DNA from: Clostridiaceae bacterium
Lineage (GTDB): Bacteria > Bacillota > Clostridia > Saccharofermentanales > DTU023
Direction of reading: 5' to 3'
Assembly: GCA_012841255.1 (NCBI GenBank)
Contig: DUUZ01000154.1
Coordinates: forward strand, 1-8,679
Length of the DNA stretch: 8,679 bases
Shown in pieces: positions 1-5,267 of this stretch. The position numbers and the translations under genes were made by a program. Under the pieces are notes generated by a model. It searched no databases. It was given only the letters and a program-made list of their open reading frames with translations, and was not told the DNA's origin. How positions within the stretch are numbered: the first letter of the stretch is position 1; every line of letters begins with the position of its first letter.

Positions 1-3000
1 ACCACCAGGGCATCGTAGGTCATCCCCGTCTCAGGGCTTCCCGGTACAAGCTCAATGATGGTGTAGGCGTAGGTCTGGCCGATGTCATCCTGGGTGTAAT
101 GGATGGGATCGAAGGTCACCGTGCCGTCGGCCGCATTGGTCTTGGTCTGCAGGACCGTGCCGTTGCGCTTGAGGGCGAAGGTGAATTCGCCGGCTGCAAG
201 CTCCCGTCCCGCCAGGACCTTCCTGACGATCGGCGTGAAGCTGCCCTGGGCCGCATAGACGTTGTTGAATTCTGTGTCGGCGGGGTAGACCGGCGTAATG
301 GCCAGCTGGCCGTTGCCGGCATCCGTCACCTGAACCGTGACTGTCAGGATCATGGGATCATAAATCATCCCGTTTTCAGGTGTGGCCGGAACCACTTCCT
401 CGATGGTGTAGGTGAAGGTTTTCCCGATGTCTGCCTGGCTGTAGTTGACGGCGTCGAAGACCACCTGGCCGCCGGCGGCGTTGGTCTTGGTCTGCAGGAC
501 GTTGCCGTCTTCATCTTTCAGCTGGAAGCTGAACTCCCCGTTTTTGAGGGTCCTGCCTTCAAGCGTCTTGGTCACCTGGGGTGTCCAGGAACCGGAGGCC
601 GTGAAGGCGTTGTTGAATTCTGTATCCGCGGGGTAGTGGGGGGTGACGGTCAGAAGGCCGCCGCCTGCATCCTCAATATCCACGGTGATGGTCACCACCA
701 GGGCATCGTAGGTCATCCCCGTCTCGGGGCTTCCCGGTACGACTTCCACGATGGTGTAGGTATAGGTCTGGCCGATGTCGTCCTGGCCGTAGGGAATGGG
801 ATCGAAGGTCACCGTGCCGTCGGCCGCATTGGTCTTGGTCTGGAGGACCGTGCCGTTGCGCTTGAGGGCGAAGGTGAATTCACCGGCTGCAAGCACACGT
901 CCCGCCAGGACCTTCCTGACTGTCGGTGTGAAGCTGCCCTGGGCCGTGTAGACGTTGTTGAACTCGGTATCGGCGGGGTAGCCGGGCGTAATGGCCAGCT
1001 GGCCGTTGCCGACGTCCGTCACCTGAACCGTGACCGTCAGGATCATGGGATCGTAGGTCATCCCGCTTTCAGGCGTGGCAGGAACCACTTCCTCGATGGT
1101 GTAGGTGAAGGTTTTGCCGATGTCCGCCTGGCTGTAGCTGACCGCATCAAAGATCACCTGACCGCCGGCCGTATTGGTCTTGGTCTGCAGAACGTTGCCG
1201 CCCACATCTTTCAGCAGGAAGCTGAACTCACCATTCTTGAGAACCCGGCCTTCGAGCTTCTTGGTCACCTGGGGATTCCAGGAGCCGGAGGCCGCGTAGG
1301 CGTTATCGAATTCCGTATCCGCCGGATAATGGGGGGTCACGGTCAAAGCACCGTGGCCGGCATCCGCAATATCGACGGTGATGGTCACCACCAGGGCATC
1401 GTAGCTCATCCCCGTTTCGGGGCTTCCCGGTACGACCTCCACAATGGTGTAAGCGTAGGTCTGGCCGATGTCATCCTGGGTGTAAAGGATGGGGTCGAAG
1501 GTCACCGTGCCGTCGGCCGCATTGGTTTTGGTCTGCAGGACCGTGCCGTTGCGTTTGAGGGCGAAGGTGAATTCACCGGCTGCAAGTTCCCGGCCGGCCA
1601 GGACTTTCCTGACCGTCGGTTGGAAGCTTCCTTCAGCCACATAGACGTTATTGAATTCCGTGTCAGCGGAATAAACCGGCGTGATGGCCAGTTCGCCGTT
1701 TCCGGCGTCGGTCACCTGAACCTGGATGGTGACAACCAGGGGATCGTAGGTCATCCCGTTTTCACCGACCGTGGGAACAACTTCCTTAATGGTGTAGGTG
1801 AAGGTCCGCCCGATGTCCGCCTGGGTATAGGGGATGGCGGAGAAAATAACCTGGCCGCCGGCAAGGTTGCTGACGGTCTGCAGCAGCGTTCCGTCCCCGT
1901 CCCGGAGCTGGAAGCTGAACTCGCCGTTTTCAAGGGGCCGGCCCGCCAATGCTTTGGTCACCTGCGGGGTAAAGGAACCGGACGCCATATAGAAATTGTT
2001 GAACTCGGTGTCAGCGGGCACTGAGTAGGCGACATTCAGGCTGCCGTCCTTGTTGTCCGTGACCGTGACTGTGTAAATGATCTCCAGGGGGTCATGGCTG
2101 ATCCCGCCGGGAACGGCGGCATCTTCCCTGATCCTGTAGGTGTGGACCCCCAGGTCGGCTGTCGTGTAGTGAATCGCGGCAAAGGGGATGGTCCCGTCGG
2201 CCAGATTCGTCTTGCTTTCAACCATGGTCCAGGCCTGGGGGCTGGATCCGGGAATCAATTTTTCCAGATGGAAGGTGAACTCACCGGCGGCAAGATTGCG
2301 TCCGGTCAGAGTCTTGGTGGCTGCCGGCAGGAAACTGCCGCCTGCCCCGTAGCTGTTATCGAAGGATACGGAAGCGGGGCTGACGCTGGCCTGGATAAGG
2401 CCGGCGGCGTTCTTGGTCAGGGTGACCGTCACCGTCCGGACCAGGCTGCTGTCATAGACGATTCCTGGAATACCGGGCGACGGTTTGATCTCGCTGATCT
2501 CGTAGGTCAGGACCTTGCTGTTCTGGCCGCCCAGATCCGACAGGGTGTAGATGATGGGTCCGAAGCTGAAGTTCTGGGTCCCGTTGCCGTTGAAGGTCAG
2601 GGTCACTTCATCGGATGCCGGCATCTTAGCTCCGTTCAAGGCTGTCAGCTTGAACTTGAAGCTGTCGGCCACCGAGGCGTCCGTCCGGCCTGTCAGGGTC
2701 TTGGACCCGTTAAAGCTGACCCGGACCGCATTTTCGCGGTTCCTGACAACAATGGTGATATCCCCGCGGGGAATCCCGCCGGTCTGGTGGAAGACATCGA
2801 AATAATCCTGTCCTTCCGTCCCGTCGACCGTGTAGTAGATGTCGAACTGATCCAGGGTGGCCGGTGAACCGTCCACGCCGATCTCGGTCACATCGTACCG
2901 TCCCTCATGACGCAAGGTCGTAAGCCAGACATAATCTGCTCCCACGACCAGGTTCTCCGTGTGTGCAAACACGGGAGCCTTCTCAATCTTGACGTTGAAG

Positions 3001-4262
3001 AGCCGGGGGTCGGTCGGGATGACATTGCCCTGGGCATCCGTCAGGATCTTCTTTATTTTCAGGAGCACCGGGTCCACCTGGGGCGAGATAAAAGCCGCCG
3101 TGGCCGGGGTGCCGTTGAAATTCTTGTAGGTCATGTCGGTCGATTTGTTGGTCAGGAAAAGATTGTGTTCAGGGTCAGCGGCTGGCGTTGACGGCGTCGC
3201 CGTCAGGATTCCCGGCGTAATCTCAATCCGGTAAGTCATCTCGGCAAAGCGCACATCGGATGTTCCGATCCGGGCGCTGACGTAGGGGCTGATGGTCCAG
3301 GTAATGGTCTGGTTCTTCCCGCCGCCTGCCGGGGCAACGGAGGTCGTCCCCTCGGTCACGGCGATGGATCCGGAAATCAGCTGGAAGCCGTCCCCCATCT
3401 CATCGGTGATCACCGCATTGTTGATGGCGTGCTGAGTCGCAATCTCGAGGCCGATGGCATCGTAGATGGATTGCAGGTCGGCCGGGTTCCCCGTCGCATA
3501 AGCCATGGAGGGGCTGGTTGCGATCTGCTCCAAAATGGAGGTCCCTTCGGTCCCTGCCGATAGTGCAATCGTGAACAGGCCGCTGAAACCCGCATCCCCC
3601 TTGGTGTCGGAGGCGGCGCGGACGGCTGCCAGCCCGTTGTCAACATAGTACAGGTTCTTGGCCGTATAGGTGCGGTTATTAGAATTGCCCGACCGGTCCA
3701 GGGGATAGTAGACGGTTCCGCCGACTTCCTGGGGCCAGTAACGGCTGCCGTTGTGTGTCGCGGTTGAACTGCGGATCAGATTGCCGGAGCCTACCCGAGT
3801 CGTCGTGTGGTTGCCGTCGTAGATCGCATAGTAATTCTTATAGGTGAAGTTGCCCTTGGCACCATCATCGAAATAGTAGCCGGGCAGGGTTTCGGTCGGA
3901 TTGCTCCAGTTTACAGGCTCATAGCTGTAGGTGGGCTCGCCGTCAGACAGGAAAACGATGAAACGCCGGTCTGCCGTCGAGGTATTCATCAGGGTCCGGG
4001 CCGTATAAAGCCCTGCCTGTGTATGCGTGCCTCCGGTGGCAGTCAGGCCGTCTACAGCATTTTTCAAATCGGTTCTGTTTCTGCTGTAGGTCCGGTCCTG
4101 GGAAGCGTCATTCGCAAATGAGACAATCCCGATCCGGAGATTGGGATCGTTTTGAATCATGTAATCGATGAAGCTCTTGGCTGCCGTCTTGGCCGCCGCC
4201 ATCCGTCCCGAGGTCCCGCCCATCGAGCCGGAGCGGTCGATGACCAGGACGATATCTGTGGT
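1..4262 (-). CDS. Main body of vWA / Spy0128-repeat surface adhesin (pilin-like), 3' end beyond window
   Basis: The frame is open from the TAG at 4263-4265 to the window edge, 1420 codons with no further stop. With codon 1 at 4481 and the TAG as residue 73, the order is: vWA domain (about 74-350) with MIDAS D82-x-S84-x-S86, T152 in GGTHT and D180 in SDGEP; a beta-rich domain (about 350-470); a Cna-B-like domain (about 472-588; KIKK at 475-478, TEI, late RNREN); then eight Spy0128-like isopeptide domains starting near 589, 716, 836, 952, 1067, 1183, 1298 and 1414, the last cut at 1493. Each repeat shows an early Lys (VRK/VTK or similar) and a Glu before VP or an equivalent; the seven complete ones end with FxNxY/F, the expected Lys-Asn bond partners. 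Inferred role: protease-resistant surface stalk or adhesin with a metal-dependent ligand site. No start codon follows the TAG before M87, so an automatic call at 4223 would cut off the MIDAS. The C-terminus and any LPXTG-type anchor are unseen. Confidence 0.9.
243..935 (-). repeat. 693-bp super-repeat, copy 1 (one A-type plus one B-type Spy0128-like domain)
   Basis: This copy contains an A-type domain (591-935, 115 codons; VRKVLAGR, KRNGTVLQTKTN) followed in the protein by a B-type domain (243-590, 116 codons; VTKTLEGR, DEDGNVLQTKTN). It lines up with the next unit without any length change: matching landmarks are exactly 693 bp apart (343/1036, 694/1387, 1048/1741). The A-type module continues as a third, truncated copy at 1-242. 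In a hand-counted stretch, 121-240 against 814-933, there are 7 differences in 120 bases. Confidence 0.9.
936..1628 (-). repeat. 693-bp super-repeat, copy 2 (one A-type plus one B-type Spy0128-like domain)
   Basis: The unit comprises an A-type domain (1284-1628; VRKVLAGREL) and a B-type domain (936-1283; VTKKLEGRVL, GGNVLQTKTN). It is preceded in the protein by a more diverged B-type domain (1629-1976; VTKALAGRPL) and before that by two older, longer members (1977-2336 and 2337-2717) that do not follow the 693-bp period. Divergence increasing toward the N-terminal side suggests that the array grew or was homogenised toward its C-terminal side. The direction of growth is inference. Confidence 0.88.
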
Positions 4263-4274
4263 CTAGGTCTGGAC
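4257..4274 (-). other. In-frame amber codon within a 6-bp tandem near-duplication
   Basis: On the coding strand the sequence reads GTC CAG ACC TAG ACC ACA. CAGACC and TAGACC are adjacent six-base units differing by one base. The TAG (plus-strand bases 4263-4265) is the only stop between the ATG at 4481 and base 1. Deleting one unit would give VQTTDIVLVIDRSGSM with the frame intact. A single T-to-C change would instead restore Gln (CAG). The three other stop codons visible in the window (5061, 7789, 8610) are all TGA. Confidence 0.9.
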
Positions 4275-4481
4275 ATCATCCCGGCCCTCCACTCTTAATT
4301 TGACATCCCATGTGTTGACCATGCCGGGGACGGGCGTTGCCGTCTTGTACGTTCGCACCTCCCCTGGCTGCAACTCGCCTTCATCGGCTGATGCCAGAAC
4401 CGGCGCCATTGCCATCTGGCTGGCCAGCATCACCAATGTCAGCACAATCGCCAATAATTTGTGCCATCTTTTTGTTTCCAT
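4263..4481 (-). CDS. Signal peptide and N-terminal segment of the surface adhesin, ending at an in-frame TAG
   Basis: This 72-codon frame starts at an ATG preceded by TGAGGA, about seven bases upstream, a good ribosome binding site. It encodes a classical Sec signal peptide: basic n-region (METKRWHK), hydrophobic core (LLAIVLTLVMLA), and likely cleavage after ASA at residues 30-32, before DEGEL. The mature part has a short lead-in (TYKTATPVPG, NTWDVKLRVEGRDD) of the kind that directly precedes vWA domains in clostridial surface proteins. The frame then hits TAG, and two codons later the vWA strand DIVLVIDRSGSM begins in the same frame. It is therefore almost certainly the 5' part of the downstream gene and not an independent small protein. 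Whether the TAG is a real nonsense mutation, is read through, or is a sequence error cannot be decided here. If it terminates, only a secreted peptide of about 40 residues results. Confidence 0.85.
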   Translation of the reverse strand: METKRWHKLLAIVLTLVMLASQMAMAPVLASADEGELQPGEVRTYKTATPVPGMVNTWDVKLRVEGRDDVQT

Positions 4482-4521
4482 TGTTCTATCCTCATATTTT
4501 TCCTTATGCTTTCCGCATTTT

Positions 4522-4542
4522 GGCGCAAGTAAGAATAGCGCC
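4522..4542 (-). other. Leader hairpin shortly upstream of the adhesin start codon
   Basis: A perfect inverted repeat, GGCGC / GCGCC with an 11-base loop, lies about 40 bases before the ATG at 4481. No U-tract follows it on the coding strand, so it is not an intrinsic terminator. It could affect translation or transcript stability. It may equally be a chance structure. Confidence 0.35.
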
Positions 4543-4698
4543 TGTCCATTCGCATCACCACTTCATATTCGTTCTGGCCGTGTTGAGTTAATAAAAATAA
4601 ACCCTTGAGGCACGATGCCCGGCTCGTCCGTCTCAGCTACGATCCGGTCTGTAAACCCTTCCCCTGAATCAGTCCTGCCGCTTCCTTCCTAACTATCC

Positions 4699-4723
4699 AA
4701 CCTCGCATGACTTATGCAAGGTT
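4699..4723 (-). other. 10-bp leader hairpin with a strand-specific wobble pair
   Basis: On the coding strand the arms are AACCUUGCAU and AUGCGAGGUU around a five-base loop (AAGUC). The only non-Watson-Crick position is a U-G wobble in the minus-strand RNA. On the plus strand the same position would be a C-A mismatch. The structure therefore fits RNA made from the minus strand, that is, the leader of the adhesin gene, better than the opposite RNA. Confidence 0.5.
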
Positions 4724-4832
4724 CGTGAGCAGTCTCTGACTCAAATCAATTGTTTTTGCGGCTCTTTTTCAGGTTGGGCCGTAAAAATAAGAATAGAGTA
4801 AATATTACTTTCATACATCGTCCCATTTTTGT

Positions 4833-4861
4833 ATTTTATGCCCCTTTTGCATGATTATCAA
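4833..4861 (-). promoter_or_regulatory. Sigma-A-type promoter for the surface-adhesin gene
   Basis: On the minus strand, TTGATA (4861-4856) and TAAAAT (4838-4833) are separated by exactly 17 bases, each box matching five of six consensus positions. It lies in an AT-rich stretch just downstream of the terminator of the preceding gene, and no other gene lies between it and the adhesin start. It is the best promoter candidate seen in the window. Confidence 0.7.
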
Positions 4862-4907
4862 GAAAAGAAACGCCGGTTACGGCCGTTACAAGCATTACGA
4901 AAGCTCC

Positions 4908-4920
4908 GGTATGTAATACC
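4908..4920. promoter_or_regulatory. Inverted repeat GGTAT-GTA-ATACC, possible operator
   Basis: A perfect 5-bp inverted repeat with a three-base spacer lies in the intergenic region about 46 bp upstream of the -35 box of the adhesin promoter. Next to it is an 8-bp palindrome, ACGGCCGT (4879-4886). The position would suit an activator or an upstream regulator site. No regulator is encoded in the window, and a short repeat like this can occur by chance. Confidence 0.25.
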
Positions 4921-4982
4921 AGAAAAATCAAAGAAATTGAATATAAATAGCAGAAATGTATTTATTCATTCATGAACAAAAC

Positions 4983-5030
4983 AAAAAAAAGCCCCTCCCC
5001 GGGGCAGAAAACCTTGGCAGGGAGGGACTT
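4983..5030 (-). terminator. Intrinsic terminator of the copper ATPase transcript
   Basis: On the minus strand an 11-bp stem (AAGUCCCUCCC paired with GGGAGGGGCUU, one G-U wobble) is followed by a run of eight U residues (plus-strand A's at 4983-4990). It starts about 30 bases after the stop codon at 5061. The other strand has no U-run after the stem, so it acts in one direction only. A second, smaller hairpin (TTCCCG / CGGGAA, 5037-5055) sits between the stop codon and this terminator. Confidence 0.9.
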
Positions 5031-5060
5031 CTGGTATTCCCGGCTGAAGCGGGAAATAAC

Positions 5061-5267
5061 TCATACAACCTGGTAACCGGCTTCTTCAACCGCCGCCTTC
5101 ATGGCCTCCAAAGCCACGCCGCCGTCGGTCTCTACCGTCACCTTCTTACTATCCAGATCCGCCTTGGCATCAGTGACGCCGGGCAGTTCCTTCAGGGCCT
5201 TTTCGACCCGGGCCGTGCAATGGCCGCAGGTCATTCCGTCGACCGTGAGAACAATTTTCCTGTCCAT
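5061..5267 (-). CDS. Possible independently translated CopZ-like copper chaperone inside copA
   Basis: The last 68 codons of copA form a complete CopZ-type heavy-metal domain: MDRKIVLTVDGMTCGHC at the start and AAVEEAGYQVV at the end. Its ATG (codon 810 of copA, 5267-5265) is preceded by GAGGAGG with eight bases between GGAGG and ATG, an almost ideal Shine-Dalgarno and better than many true gene starts. CopZ proteins are separate chaperones of about 68-70 residues that hand Cu(+) to CopA, so the length fits. Internal initiation would give both a fused and a free form. The GAGGAGG also encodes part of an acidic linker (EDEEE), which is an alternative explanation. Confidence 0.4.
   Translation of the reverse strand: MDRKIVLTVDGMTCGHCTARVEKALKELPGVTDAKADLDSKKVTVETDGGVALEAMKAAVEEAGYQVV

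Larger units (their letters stand above)
4482..4826 (-). other. Long 5' leader (about 345 nt) of the surface-adhesin mRNA
   Basis: Taking the promoter at 4833-4861 and a start seven bases after the -10 box, transcription begins near 4826 and the leader runs to the ATG at 4481. It contains a 10-bp hairpin (4699-4723), a small GGCA/TGCC hairpin (4612-4622) followed by a U-rich stretch, a GGCGC/GCGCC hairpin (4522-4542), and a 9-bp direct repeat AAGGGTTTA on the coding strand (4652-4660 and 4598-4606). I do not recognise a known riboswitch consensus. A regulatory role is suggested only by its length and structure. A weak 26-codon frame begins at the predicted transcription start (4826-4746). Confidence 0.45.

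Noticed and set aside
1..1976. CRISPR-like or transposon repeats
   Set aside because: The 693-bp periodicity is coding, in frame and domain-sized, with no short spacer pattern, terminal inverted repeats or transposase.
99..2024. 641-codon open frame on the plus strand
   Set aside because: It lies codon-on-codon antisense to the Spy0128-like repeats. Its length comes from GC-rich, periodic codons that lack TTA, CTA and TCA triplets. The minus strand shows clear domain motifs.
2094..2867. 257-codon plus-strand frame
   Set aside because: It is antisense to the first Spy0128-like domains and the Cna-B-like domain and shows no domain-like features.
4591..4650. TPP riboswitch suspected from GCUGAGA in the leader
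   Set aside because: The second conserved TPP block (CCUGAUC ... GGAUAAUGCCAGCGNAGGGA) is absent, and the downstream gene has no link to thiamine.
4482..4980. Cyclic di-GMP riboswitch in the adhesin leader
   Set aside because: The conserved class I core (ACGCACAGGGCAAACC-like) is not present on the minus strand. Class II was not convincingly matched either.
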